Positions 7,086-15,719 of a stretch of DNA of 64,000 nt are shown here, piece after piece. The translations under genes were made by a program, and so were the position numbers. This stretch comes from [Flexibacter] sp. ATCC 35103 (GTDB lineage Bacteria; Bacteroidota; Bacteroidia; Flavobacteriales; Flavobacteriaceae), in assembly GCF_001975985.1 (NCBI RefSeq), contig NZ_MTQF01000005.1, positions 62,001-126,000 of the forward strand. The letters run 5' to 3'. How positions within the stretch are numbered: the first letter of the stretch is position 1; each line of letters opens with the position of its first letter. Under the pieces are notes generated by a model that was not told the DNA's origin, did no database searches, and saw only the letters and a program-made list of their open reading frames with translations.

Positions 7086-9500
7086 ATGAAAATATTAAAA
7101 TTTGGAGGCAAATCGTTATCAAACGGAGAAGGACTTAACAAAGTAGTTTCAATCATTTCTGATAAAGTAAATCAAGGAGAACAAATTGCCGTTGTCGTTT
7201 CGGCTCGCGGAAATGCAACAGACGAATTAGAATATATTTTGAAACTTGCCGCTAAAAATGGCAATTACAAACCATTATTTGAGAATTTTAAAACCTATCA
7301 AATATCAGATTATCCGAAAGTAGATTTGTCTGAAGAATTTAATGTTTTAGAAAAACTTTTTGAAGGTGTAAGCTTAATTGGAGACTATAGCAACAAAATC
7401 AAAGATCAGATTTTGTCGAAAGGTGAATTGCTTTCGGCTAAATTATTAACCGCTATTTTAAAAGAAAAAGGCGTTCCTGCTAACTTTGTCGATTCGAGAG
7501 AATTGCTAAAAACCGATTCTAAATTTGGCGATGCACAACCTTTAGAACAACTTTCTAAGAAAAACGTTATCAGTTATTTTAAAGATCATAATGGTTCGAC
7601 CGTAAATATTGTAACCGGTTTTATTGGTTCAAACAATAATAATGACACCACCACTTTAGGTAGAAACGGAAGTAATTATACAGCCTCATTAATCGCTAAT
7701 TATTTGAATGCCGAAGAATTACAAAATTTCACTCACGTTGACGGAATTTACACAGCAAATCCGGATTTGGTTGCTGATGCTAAAAAAATCGAATTTTTAT
7801 CATTTAATGAAGCGAATGAATTGGCCAATTTTGGCGCAACAATTTTGCATGCCAAAACCATAATTCCTTTATTAGAAAAGAATATTCCGCTTCGTATTTT
7901 AAATACTTTCAACCACGAAAATCGCGGAACTTTAATTACTTCAGATTCGGCAAAAGAAGGAATCAAAACCCTTTCGGTTTTAGAAAACGTATCGCTGGTT
8001 AACCTTGAAGGACGCGGATTACTAGGAAAAGCCGGAGTCGATGCCCGAATTTTTAAAGTAATGGGCGATCATAATATCAGCGTAAGTATTATATCGCAAG
8101 GTTCTTCTGAAAGAGGAATTGGTCTTGTTGTAGCCACTGATAAAGCGACACTTGCGATGGTGGAATTAGAAAAAGAATTTGAAAATGATTTTTATTCTAA
8201 AGATGTAAACCAAATCACGGTTACAGATAATGTTTCGGTAATTTCGATCATTGGTCAGGATTTAAGCACATTCCACAAGCCTTATACGGCTTTAATAAAA
8301 AATAAAATAGTTCCAATATTGTTTAACAACACCGTTACAGGCAAGAACGTGAGTTTGGTGGTTAAAAAAGCGGAACTAAATAAAGCCTTAAACGTAATTC
8401 ACGGAGAGATTTTTGGAGTTTCTAAAAAGATCAATATTGCTATTTTTGGTCACGGATTAGTGGGCGGAACTTTAATCAATCAGATTTTAGAATCGGCTGC
8501 AGCAATCGAAAAACGTAAAGACATTAAACTGAATGTGTTTGCAATTGCGAATTCTAAGAAGTTGCTTTTAAACAAAAACGGCGTAACCTCTAACTGGAAA
8601 AATGATATTCAGAAAGACGGACTTGAATATACTATAAACGATGTGATTGCCTACGCAAATCAACATCATTTAGAAAACTTAATTGCGATTGATAATACCG
8701 CAAGTGCCACTTTTGTAGAAAACTATATTACGCTTGCTGAAAGCAGTTTCGATTTGATTTCTTCTAATAAGGTAGCTAATACATTAAGTTATGGCTTCTA
8801 CAAAGAACTAAGAAAAGCTTTGGCCGAAAACCAAAAGAATTATTTGTATGAAACCAATGTTGGTGCCGGTTTACCATTAATTGATACCATAAAATTATTA
8901 CACCTTTCGGGTGAAAATATCACGAAAATAAAAGGAGTTTTCTCCGGAACATTAAGTTATTTATTCAATAATTTCTCTGCAAAAGATGCTCCGTTTAGTC
9001 AGATTTTGCAAGAAGCAATCGATAACGGATATACAGAACCAGATCCGCGTGAAGATTTATGCGGAAATGACGTAGGAAGAAAATTATTGATTCTGGCAAG
9101 AGAATTAGATTTGCAAAATGAGTTTGAAGAAATCTCAATTCAGAATCTAATTCCGGAACATTTACGCGAAGGAAATGTTTCTGATTTCCTGACAAAACTA
9201 AAAGAATTCGACCCAATTTACGATAAAATAAAAGCAGATCAAAAGCCAAATCATGTGTTAAGATACATTGGTGAGTTGTCTGGAGATTTGCAAAATGACA
9301 AAGGAATTCTGGAAGTAAAATTAGTTTCTGTACCTTCTGATACTGCTTTAGGAGGATTAAAAGGATCTGATTCTTTCTTCGAAATTTATACAGAATCTTA
9401 CGGAGACAGACCAATTGTAATTCAGGGAGCCGGTGCAGGTTCTGCAGTAACAGCAAGAGGAGTTTTTGGAGATATCTTAAGATTGTCTGATAAAGGGTAA
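7086..9500 (+). CDS. thrA: Bifunctional aspartokinase / homoserine dehydrogenase
   Basis: An 804-residue fusion. Residues 1 to about 285 form the aspartokinase (KFGGKS at 4-9; LGRNGSNY and the GIYTANPD motif follow), about 295-440 are ACT-type regulatory domains, and about 447-804 form homoserine dehydrogenase. The latter has an NAD(P) loop (FGHGLVGG), GAGLP, GVFSGTLSYLF, the catalytic TEPDPREDL stretch and the GAGAG C-terminal loop. It supplies homoserine from aspartate for methionine and threonine. All dehydrogenase residues that are altered in the paralogue at 3822-4910 are intact here. The gene starts one base after metX and is followed by a repeat element. Methionine- or SAM-linked expression follows from the upstream riboswitch; feedback by threonine is possible from the ACT region but not shown. 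Confidence 0.95.
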   Translation: MKILKFGGKSLSNGEGLNKVVSIISDKVNQGEQIAVVVSARGNATDELEYILKLAAKNGNYKPLFENFKTYQISDYPKVDLSEEFNVLEKLFEGVSLIGDYSNKIKDQILSKGELLSAKLLTAILKEKGVPANFVDSRELLKTDSKFGDAQPLEQLSKKNVISYFKDHNGSTVNIVTGFIGSNNNNDTTTLGRNGSNYTASLIANYLNAEELQNFTHVDGIYTANPDLVADAKKIEFLSFNEANELANFGATILHAKTIIPLLEKNIPLRILNTFNHENRGTLITSDSAKEGIKTLSVLENVSLVNLEGRGLLGKAGVDARIFKVMGDHNISVSIISQGSSERGIGLVVATDKATLAMVELEKEFENDFYSKDVNQITVTDNVSVISIIGQDLSTFHKPYTALIKNKIVPILFNNTVTGKNVSLVVKKAELNKALNVIHGEIFGVSKKINIAIFGHGLVGGTLINQILESAAAIEKRKDIKLNVFAIANSKKLLLNKNGVTSNWKNDIQKDGLEYTINDVIAYANQHHLENLIAIDNTASATFVENYITLAESSFDLISSNKVANTLSYGFYKELRKALAENQKNYLYETNVGAGLPLIDTIKLLHLSGENITKIKGVFSGTLSYLFNNFSAKDAPFSQILQEAIDNGYTEPDPREDLCGNDVGRKLLILARELDLQNEFEEISIQNLIPEHLREGNVSDFLTKLKEFDPIYDKIKADQKPNHVLRYIGELSGDLQNDKGILEVKLVSVPSDTALGGLKGSDSFFEIYTESYGDRPIVIQGAGAGSAVTARGVFGDILRLSDKG

Positions 9501-9511
9501 AAAGTCTAGTT

Positions 9512-9596
9512 GTCATTGCGAGGAACGAAGCAATCACATTTGCAAAATCAAGCTTTGTGTAATTGTTAGTGAGGTTGCTTCGTTCCTCGCAATGAC
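9512..9596. repeat. GTCATTGCGAGGAACGAAGCAA inverted repeat, copy 1
   Basis: Arms 9512-9534 and 9574-9596 are inverted copies around a 39-nt loop. The same element recurs at 31620-31703, and degenerate single arms occur near 27211 and 27372. It forms a long hairpin in the gap between thrA and the OsmC gene; no ORF. Confidence 0.8.
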
Positions 9597-9632
9597 AAGA
9601 ATAACAACAAACAACAAAAAAACAACAGCAGA

Positions 9633-10058
9633 ATGAAAGTAACCTTAAACAGAGTAAACGACGCGTTTCATTTTAAACTCAAAAATGAACGTGGTCATGT
9701 AGTTGATGTTGATAGCAGAGCCGAATTTGGCGGAAGCGATTTAGGTGCAAGTCCAATGGAATTAGTATTGATGGGAGTTGCGGGATGCAGCGCTATTGAT
9801 ATGATTTCGATCTTAAAGAAACAACGCCAGGAAATAACTTCATTTAACGCTGAGGTAGAAGGCGAACGCGTAAAGGCTGGTGAAGCGACTCCTTTTAAAG
9901 AAATCAATGTGGTTTTTTATTTAGAAGGAGATATCAATCCCGAAAAAGCAAAAAAAGCGGCACAACTTTCTTTTGAGAAATATTGTTCAGTAGCCAAAAC
10001 GGTTGAGCCAACAGCTACAATCAAATATAAAGTTGTCCTGAATAACGAACAATTGTAG
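9633..10058 (+). CDS. OsmC-family thiol peroxidase-like protein
   Basis: A 141-residue OsmC/Ohr-fold protein. The two family cysteines are present: Cys52 in GVAGCSAID on the central helix and Cys118 in EKYCSVAKT. OsmC proteins reduce organic hydroperoxides or other reactive species; some homologues act in sulfur or thiol handling. Its position between thrA and metZ suggests a link to sulfur amino acid metabolism, for example protection against reactive sulfur or peroxide, but the substrate cannot be told from sequence. It is separated from thrA by a hairpin repeat, so it may have its own promoter. Confidence 0.88.
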   Translation: MKVTLNRVNDAFHFKLKNERGHVVDVDSRAEFGGSDLGASPMELVLMGVAGCSAIDMISILKKQRQEITSFNAEVEGERVKAGEATPFKEINVVFYLEGDINPEKAKKAAQLSFEKYCSVAKTVEPTATIKYKVVLNNEQL

Positions 10059-10136
10059 AATTAGAAAATTAGTCAATTTGAGAATTAGATGATGCTCAGA
10101 TCGAGCATAAATGAAATTGACTTGTTTTAGTTTCGA

Positions 10137-10230
10137 TTTTAAGTTTTGTTTTTATCTCAAATAAAAACTTAAAACATGACTCGAGAGCTTTGCCTGAATA
10201 GGTGAAGCAAAAAAAAAAAAACAAAAAAAA
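10137..10230 (+). other. AT-rich gap with hairpin and poly-A tract before metZ
   Basis: An AAAACTTAAAA-type inverted repeat (about 10137-10170) is followed, directly before the metZ ATG, by 13 A, one C and 8 A. The A-rich leader may aid ribosome binding, as often in Bacteroidota. The long homopolymer is untranslated, so slippage would not change the protein. Confidence 0.4.
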
Positions 10231-11402
10231 TGAACGAACAAGAATTTGGTTTTGAAACACAAGCCATAAGAACACAATTAGAAAGAACCCAATATCTGGA
10301 GCATTCGGTGCCATTATACTTATCGTCAAGCTTTGTATTTGAAGATGCAGAAGATATGAGAGCTTCTTTTACAGAAGAAAAAGAAAGAAATATTTACAGC
10401 CGTTTCAGTAATCCAAACACAACGGAGTTTGTAGATAAAATTTGTAAAATGGAAGGCGCAGAAGCAGGTTATGCTTTTGCAACGGGAATGGCAGCTGTGT
10501 ATTCTACTTTTGCAGCCTTATTAAATGCTGGAGATCACATCGTTTCGGCAAGCAGTGTTTTTGGTTCTACGCACGCATTATTTGTAACTTATTTTCCAAA
10601 ATGGAATATTGAAACTTCATATTTTGAGATTAATAAACCGGAAACAATTGAAGCTTTAATTAAACCAAATACAAAAATATTATACGCAGAATCGCCTACA
10701 AATCCTGGTGTAGATGTAATCGATTTGCAATTGTTGGGAGATATCGCTAAAAAACACAATCTGATATTAATTATCGATAACTGTTTTGCAACGCCTTATA
10801 TCCAGCAGCCAATTAAATTCGGAGCGCATTTAGTAGTACATTCTGCTACGAAACTTATTGACGGTCAAGGACGTGTTTTAGGTGGAGTTACTGTTGGAAG
10901 TGAAGATTTGATCAGACAAATCTACTTGTTTTCCAGAAATACAGGTCCGGCTTTGTCACCGTTTAATGCCTGGGTTTTATCAAAAAGTTTAGAAACTTTA
11001 GCAATTCGTGTCGAAAAACACTGCGAAAATGCCTTAAAAGTTGCTGAATTTCTAGAAGCGCATCCAAATGTAAATAGCGTAAAATATCCGTTCTTGAAAT
11101 CACATCCGCAATATGAAGTTGCAAAAAAACAAATGAAATTAGGAGGCAATATTATTGCGTTCGAAATCAAAGGCGGAATAGAAGCAGGAAGACAATTTTT
11201 AGACAAAATCAAACTTTGTTCCCTGTCTGCTAATATTGGCGATACAAGATCAATTGTAACGCATCCTGCCTCAACAACACATAGCAAATTATCTGAGGAA
11301 GATCAATTGGCAGTTGGTATTACACAAGGTTTAGTACGTGTTTCTGTAGGTTTAGAAACTGTAGAAGATGTTATTGCTGATTTAAAGCAAGCACTTTCTT
11401 AA
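10230..11402 (+). CDS. metZ: Cys/Met metabolism PLP enzyme, O-acyl-homoserine sulfhydrylase type
   Basis: A 390-residue fold type I PLP enzyme; the Schiff-base lysine is Lys208 in HSATKLIDGQGR. Sequence features (FEDAEDMRASF, YSRFSNPNT, FATGMAA) match the MetZ branch, which makes homocysteine directly from an acylhomoserine and sulfide. A cystathionine gamma-synthase role cannot be excluded by sequence alone. Given that metX in this cluster is of acetyltransferase type, the substrate is probably O-acetylhomoserine. It follows OsmC and is closed by a strong hairpin at 11432-11485. With metY it forms a pair of paralogous enzymes under different leaders. Confidence 0.88.
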   Translation: MNEQEFGFETQAIRTQLERTQYLEHSVPLYLSSSFVFEDAEDMRASFTEEKERNIYSRFSNPNTTEFVDKICKMEGAEAGYAFATGMAAVYSTFAALLNAGDHIVSASSVFGSTHALFVTYFPKWNIETSYFEINKPETIEALIKPNTKILYAESPTNPGVDVIDLQLLGDIAKKHNLILIIDNCFATPYIQQPIKFGAHLVVHSATKLIDGQGRVLGGVTVGSEDLIRQIYLFSRNTGPALSPFNAWVLSKSLETLAIRVEKHCENALKVAEFLEAHPNVNSVKYPFLKSHPQYEVAKKQMKLGGNIIAFEIKGGIEAGRQFLDKIKLCSLSANIGDTRSIVTHPASTTHSKLSEEDQLAVGITQGLVRVSVGLETVEDVIADLKQALS

Positions 11403-11431
11403 AGAATTTTAGATTTCTGATTAAAAATAGG

Positions 11432-11485
11432 AATGACGATTTTAACTGTAAAATTATTTATAGTTAAGAGTCGTCATTTTCTTTT
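11432..11485 (+). terminator. Terminator after metZ
   Basis: A long hairpin, 11432-11450 against 11459-11478 with two mismatches, followed by a T-rich tract broken by one C. Confidence 0.75.
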
Positions 11486-11545
11486 ATAATATCTGTTGAA
11501 GTAAAAAGTATATTTTTGTTTTAAAATAATTAAATAAATGAATGA

Positions 11546-12046
11546 ATGAAAGACGCTATTTATATTATAGATAAACAATTATGGGCTTCAGACAGAAGAC
11601 GTTTTGCAAATTGCTTTTTAGATTTCTTTTTTGGATATTTTACTTTATTTATTTCTGGTCTTGTTGTTGTAATTGTAGGTAATATTTTTAATTTGGATGT
11701 TTTCTCAATTTGGGAAAATATTGTTTTTAATTACATGTATTCAGTTTTATTTTTTTTTATAATGTTTAATTATTTACTTCTGGAGTATTTTTTTGGAAGA
11801 TCATTTGGCAAATTAATGACTGGCACCGTTGTAGTTAATAAAAATGGCTTAAAACCAACTTTTGGTGCTATCCTAATAAGAACGTTATGTCGTTTAATTC
11901 CTTTTGATGCACTATCTTTTTTAGGGAAGTCAGGAAGGATATGGCACGATGCTCTTTCTGCTACATATGTTGTTGATAAAAATGCTTTAGATAGAGATAT
12001 TAAATTACATGATTTGAGTTTAATTGGAGTTCTTGAGGTAGATTAG
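11546..12046 (+). CDS. RDD-family membrane protein
   Basis: A 166-residue integral membrane protein. It shows the RDD pattern: RRRFANCFLDFF at the start of the first helix, then a strongly hydrophobic segment, a second one (residues about 60-85), GRSFGKLMTGTVVV, and WHDALSATYVV near the end. RDD proteins are small multi-pass proteins of mostly unknown role; a few are ion antiporters. Three overlapping ATGs occur at the 5' end, but only ATG 11546 is in frame. It stands alone between the metZ terminator and the Rrf2 regulator, and nothing here links it to sulfur metabolism. Confidence 0.85.
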   Translation: MKDAIYIIDKQLWASDRRRFANCFLDFFFGYFTLFISGLVVVIVGNIFNLDVFSIWENIVFNYMYSVLFFFIMFNYLLLEYFFGRSFGKLMTGTVVVNKNGLKPTFGAILIRTLCRLIPFDALSFLGKSGRIWHDALSATYVVDKNALDRDIKLHDLSLIGVLEVD

Positions 12047-12187
12047 TTAAACTATACTAAATTAGTAGAATTTACTTTTGTAATCTGTTATTATTCTCGT
12101 TCAAAAAGCTTATTTTTGTTGCAGAAAAATATTTAGACTGTTTATTTAAATCAGAAATCTACACTCTAAAATCTAAAATATTAAAAA

Positions 12188-12598
12188 GTGCTTTCAAAGA
12201 AAACAAAATACGGAATTAAGGCTTTAACTTACCTGGCTAGACGTGAAAATAATGAACCTGTACAAATTGCCGAAATTGCAAAAAGTGAACATATTTCGAT
12301 AAAATTCTTAGAAAGTATATTGTTGTTACTTAGAAACTCCGGTTTTCTGGGGGCAAAAAAAGGAAAAGGCGGAGGTTACTATCTCATAAAAGATCCAAAG
12401 GATATTAGTATGGCAAAAGTATACCGTATTCTTGAAGGTCCAATTGCGTTACTACCTTGTGCGAGCCATAACTTTTATGAAAGATGTGATGATTGTGACG
12501 ATGAAACTACTTGTGCAGCAAGACGTTTGATGATGGAAGTTCGCGATAATACACTTAAAATATTAGAAAGTAATTCTCTTGCAGATATTGCATTTTAA
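12188..12598 (+). CDS. Rrf2-family transcriptional regulator with four-cysteine cluster
   Basis: A 136-residue Rrf2 regulator with an N-terminal winged helix (residues 1-60, GIKALTYLA to the KGKGGGYYL wing) and a cysteine set Cys91-x8-Cys100-x2-Cys103-x5-Cys109 in its C-terminal part. The position matches the Fe-S ligands of IscR and NsrR, so a metal or redox cofactor is likely, though the spacing is not identical to either. It starts with GTG. It lies before divergent permease genes and the sulfate-assimilation run, and is a good candidate for controlling that run, as CymR does in Firmicutes. Cysteines are seen; cofactor and regulon are inferred. Confidence 0.88.
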   Translation: MLSKKTKYGIKALTYLARRENNEPVQIAEIAKSEHISIKFLESILLLLRNSGFLGAKKGKGGGYYLIKDPKDISMAKVYRILEGPIALLPCASHNFYERCDDCDDETTCAARRLMMEVRDNTLKILESNSLADIAF

Positions 12599-12604
12599 GA
12601 AAAG

Positions 12605-12686
12605 TTTTAAACCATATAAGTTATATAAGTTCATTTAACTTACCTACGCGACAAAGTCTGGAATGAACTTATATGGTGAAAAAATC
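12605..12686. repeat. Intergenic repeat with AAACCATATAAG-type ends, copy 2
   Basis: Reads TTTTAAACCATATAAG at the left end and CTTATATGGTGAAAAAA at the right, an inverted match to the ends of the element at 3694-3800. The inner 25-30 bp differ. It lies between the convergent Rrf2 and permease genes. End positions are accurate to a base or two. Confidence 0.6.
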
Positions 12687-12690
12687 TGTT

Positions 12691-13473
12691 TTAAAAAATC
12701 AGTTTATATCCAGCTAAGAAAAGCATTACTGCAATCGCATTTCTAAGGAAAGTATCAGGTACTTTTCCGCTTAACATACTTCCTATAAAAATTCCCGGAA
12801 GGGATCCCATTAATAATTGGCCTAATAAAATTAAGTCAAGATTTCCCATTGAGGCGTGTCCAATTCCGGCAACCAGAGTTAGCGGAACAGCATGAGCAAT
12901 TTCGGTTCCTACCAAACGTGGTGTTGGTAAAAGCGGATAAAGAAAAAATAAAGTTACCGTTCCTAAAGCTCCCGCTCCAATAGATGTGAGCGTTACCGTT
13001 GCTCCAAGTAAAACCCCAATCCCAATCGTAAGCATGTTTTGAGTGTGACTTTCGTTATGAAATTTATCGCCGGCATGCTTTTGAGAATATATTAAGAGCT
13101 TCTTTTTAAATAAAATAGCAATTGAAGTAAAAAGCAATGCCCAACCTAAACTGTATTTTATTACTGCATTTATGGTAGATATGTCTGTTTTGATGCTGTT
13201 CAATATCCACAAAGTCAATAAAGCCGCCGGAACACTTCCTAAAGTTAGCCAGCCAGTAATCTTCCAGTTGATGTTTCCTTTTTTATGATGTACAAATACG
13301 CCTCCCATTTTAGTAAAAGCAGCATATAATAAATCAGTTCCAACTGCAGTTGTAGGCGGAATACCAAAATATAACAAAATTGGAGTCATTAAAGAGCCGC
13401 CTCCCACGCCTGTTAGTCCAACTACGAAACCCACTACTAAACCGGCAATTACGAGACCTATTTGAAAATCCAT
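12691..13473 (-). CDS. TauE/SafE-family anion permease
   Basis: A 260-residue multi-pass membrane protein with the family's glycine-rich first helix (GFVVGLTGVGGGSLMTP) and a repeat of that motif in the second half (SIGAGALGTVTLFFLYPL). TauE/SafE proteins move sulfite, sulfoacetate or similar anions across the inner membrane. It is transcribed opposite to the Rrf2 gene and divergently from the second TauE/SafE gene at 13786. Context suggests a sulfur oxyanion, but whether it imports or exports is unknown. Confidence 0.9.
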   Translation of the reverse strand: MDFQIGLVIAGLVVGFVVGLTGVGGGSLMTPILLYFGIPPTTAVGTDLLYAAFTKMGGVFVHHKKGNINWKITGWLTLGSVPAALLTLWILNSIKTDISTINAVIKYSLGWALLFTSIAILFKKKLLIYSQKHAGDKFHNESHTQNMLTIGIGVLLGATVTLTSIGAGALGTVTLFFLYPLLPTPRLVGTEIAHAVPLTLVAGIGHASMGNLDLILLGQLLMGSLPGIFIGSMLSGKVPDTFLRNAIAVMLFLAGYKLIF

Positions 13474-13694
13474 GAATAAAAATTTATTGCTAAAATAACA
13501 ACAATTTTATGATTATCATATAGATATTGTAGAGATTAAAAGAGGTATTTAAAATAAAAATCATTTTGAAAGATATAATGTTTTAAATATATCTTGATCT
13601 GATATTATTTGTTAAATTAACTTATTGAGTTTTTCAAAATGCCTTTAAACGTAATCTGGCTGTAATTAGAGACTTAAAAAATCGAAAATATTAC
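13474..13694. other. Divergent intergenic region between two permease genes
   Basis: About 220 bp, very AT-rich. It should hold the minus-strand promoter of the 12691-13473 gene, but no clear TAnnTTTG was settled on. The plus-strand promoter starts at 13695. Confidence 0.4.
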
Positions 13695-13733
13695 TTTGTT
13701 ATTTAGAAATAAGTAGTATTTTTGCAAAGTAAT
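13690..13733 (+). promoter_or_regulatory. Promoter and palindromic operator of the sulfate-assimilation operon
   Basis: TTTG (13695-13698), 18 nt, then TATTTTTG (13717-13724) is a good Bacteroidota promoter. Between the two elements lies the palindrome TTATTT-AG-AAATAA (13699-13712). The whole is framed by ATTACTTTG (13690-13698) and CAAAGTAAT (13725-13733), a perfect 9-bp inverted repeat. A repressor bound at the inner palindrome would block RNA polymerase. The Rrf2 protein encoded at 12188 is the obvious candidate. Confidence 0.6.
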
Positions 13734-13785
13734 CTATTAACCCGATAGGGCAATAGGTTTTCGAAACAAATTTAATCATTCTACG

Positions 13786-14688
13786 ATGGAGAAAGAACTG
13801 AAAATAGATAATGTTAGTATCAAATCAGATGCCTTATTAAAAGAAAAACTGTGGGTTGTGATTCCTGTTGTTTTGCTTGCAGGCTTATTATCTGTATTGG
13901 TATACAATCATTATGCTGAGTTTTCTATAGAGGGCTTTGTTTCAGGATTTGATCAGGAGTTTTTAGTATTTTTTGCTATTGGCGTTTTTGCTCAATTGGT
14001 AGATGGAACATTAGGAATGGGTTACGGAGCAACTTCAACGTCATTTTTATTGGCTTATGGAGTTCCACCGGTTGTTAGCAGTACTGCGGTTCACGTTTCT
14101 GAAATGTTTACAACAGGAGCTTCGGCACTTTCTCATCATAAGTTTGGGAATATCAATAAAAAATTGACAAAACACTTATTAATTCCGGGTGTTTTAGGTT
14201 CGATTACAGGAGCTTATTTATTATCTGATGTAATTAATGGAGATATTATTAAGCCATTTATTGCGGTTTATATGATTATTTTGGCAGCTGTTATTATAAA
14301 AAAAGCATTGTCTAAAACAGTGGTAAAAAAGAAAACCAAAAAATTAGGATATTTAGCAGCTTTTGGTGGTTTTATGGATTCGGTTGGCGGCGGTGGCTGG
14401 GGACCAATTGTAACTTCTACATTATTAGGAAGAGGCAGAAATCCAAGATATACAATAGGTTCTGTAAATGCAGCTGAGTTTGCAATTTCATTTGCAAGCG
14501 GAATCACGTTCATGCTTTTTGGCGGAATTCATGGTTGGCAGGTTATTATAGGTTTGATTTTAGGAGGAGTAATTGCAGCGCCAATTGGAGCTTATTTGGT
14601 AAATAAAATCAAAAGAAAACCAATGATGGTTGCAGTTGGAATATTAATTATATTATTGAGTTTAAAAACATTATCTAAATTATTGTAA
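13786..14688 (+). CDS. TauE/SafE-family permease, probable sulfate or sulfite transporter
   Basis: A 300-residue membrane protein. After a 30-residue cytoplasmic N-terminus there is a single helix, then the two-repeat TauE/SafE core (LVDGTLGMGYGATST and SVGGGGWGPIVTSTLLG). The gene is first in the run leading to cysH, cysD, cysN and sulfite reductase, with 27 nt to cysH, and the promoter above it carries a palindromic operator. A role as the sulfate uptake system of the pathway is the simplest reading, since no ABC sulfate transporter or SulP gene is present in the window. Family certain, substrate inferred. Confidence 0.88.
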   Translation: MEKELKIDNVSIKSDALLKEKLWVVIPVVLLAGLLSVLVYNHYAEFSIEGFVSGFDQEFLVFFAIGVFAQLVDGTLGMGYGATSTSFLLAYGVPPVVSSTAVHVSEMFTTGASALSHHKFGNINKKLTKHLLIPGVLGSITGAYLLSDVINGDIIKPFIAVYMIILAAVIIKKALSKTVVKKKTKKLGYLAAFGGFMDSVGGGGWGPIVTSTLLGRGRNPRYTIGSVNAAEFAISFASGITFMLFGGIHGWQVIIGLILGGVIAAPIGAYLVNKIKRKPMMVAVGILIILLSLKTLSKLL

Positions 14689-14715
14689 TATTTTTTAGAA
14701 AGAGAAAGAGAGAAT

Positions 14716-15426
14716 ATGAGTGCGACGATTATACAATCATTATTAGATAAAACAAAAGATTTTTCACTAGATGAAACACTGGCTTTTTTAGCAAATGAAT
14801 ATCCGGGAAAAGTAATTTTTTCGACTTCTTTTGGTCAGGAAGATCAGGTGATTACAGATTTTATTGCAAAAAGTAATCAGGATATCACCATTTTTACATT
14901 AGACACCGGAAGATTATTTCAGGAAACATACGATGTTTTTCATAAGACATTAAAAAAGTATAAAAAACAAATTGAGGTTTATTTTCCAGAAGCTACAGCA
15001 GTCGAAAATTTATTGAAACACAAAGGACCAAACAGCTTTTATGATTCGGTAGAAAATAGAAAAGAATGTTGTTTTATTCGAAAAGTAGTTCCGTTGAGAA
15101 AAGCTTTGGCAGGAAATTCAGTTTGGATTACAGGTTTAAGAGCTGAACAATCTGAAAATAGAAACGATTTACAATTGTTTGAATACGATGGAGGTTTCGA
15201 AATTATAAAGTTCAATCCGTTATTAAAATGGACTTTAGAAGAAGTTGAAACTTATTTATCAGAAAATAATGTTCCTCAAAATGCTTTACATAAACAAGGC
15301 TTCGTAAGTATAGGTTGCGCGCCATGTACAAGAGCAATTTTCCCAGGTGAAGATATCAGAGCCGGAAGATGGTGGTGGGAATCAAGTCATAAGGAGTGTG
15401 GCTTGCATAGCGCGAAGAAAGAGTAG
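14716..15426 (+). CDS. cysH: Adenylyl-sulfate (APS) reductase, assimilatory
   Basis: A 236-residue CysH-family enzyme that reduces activated sulfate to sulfite with thioredoxin-type electrons. It carries the four cysteines of the [4Fe-4S] form, Cys118-Cys119 and Cys201/Cys204 (GCAPC), and the catalytic Cys228 in KECGLH at the C-terminus. The cluster marks it as an APS reductase rather than an iron-free PAPS reductase. This fits the absence of an APS kinase (cysC) here. It directly follows the permease and precedes cysD, with a 293-bp repeat-containing gap. Confidence 0.95.
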   Translation: MSATIIQSLLDKTKDFSLDETLAFLANEYPGKVIFSTSFGQEDQVITDFIAKSNQDITIFTLDTGRLFQETYDVFHKTLKKYKKQIEVYFPEATAVENLLKHKGPNSFYDSVENRKECCFIRKVVPLRKALAGNSVWITGLRAEQSENRNDLQLFEYDGGFEIIKFNPLLKWTLEEVETYLSENNVPQNALHKQGFVSIGCAPCTRAIFPGEDIRAGRWWWESSHKECGLHSAKKE

Positions 15427-15719
15427 AGAAGCTAGAGTATAGAGAATAGAATAAAGAGGCAAGAAGCAAGAATATAGAATCAAGACAATAGATTTAAAGT
15501 TCCGGAGGAACGATTTATATTGTAGCGTCGGGTTTTAACCCGATGATTCTAGAATGAGGTAGCCAATTTATCCGATGGATCTAGAATGAAGCAATGGGAT
15601 TGAAATCCGTTGAAAAAACAAAAACAAAAAACACAGAATAACGATAGTTTTATAGGTTTTAGATTAAACTCACAACGATCTTAAATTGAAAAACTATCAA
15701 GCATTAAACAAAATATCAA
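15427..15719. other. Repeat-bearing gap between cysH and cysD
   Basis: Contains a copy of the TTCCGGAGGAACGATTTATA-TTGTAGCGTCGGGTTTTAACCCGATG element (15499-15545) followed by GATTCTAGAATGA and a degenerate second part. Nothing codes here. The element may affect coupling of cysH and cysD expression. Confidence 0.6.

Noticed and set aside
8995..9537. 180-codon open frame on the minus strand
   Set aside because: Lies wholly opposite the homoserine dehydrogenase domain of thrA; Leu/Gln-rich composition is that of an antisense shadow.
9512..9596. Hairpin as an attenuator for the OsmC gene
   Set aside because: No T run and no leader ORF; the same element occurs after metF, so it is a dispersed repeat.
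10209..10230. Poly-A tract as a phase-variation switch of metZ
   Set aside because: The tract is in front of the start codon, not in the reading frame; could only alter promoter or initiation spacing.
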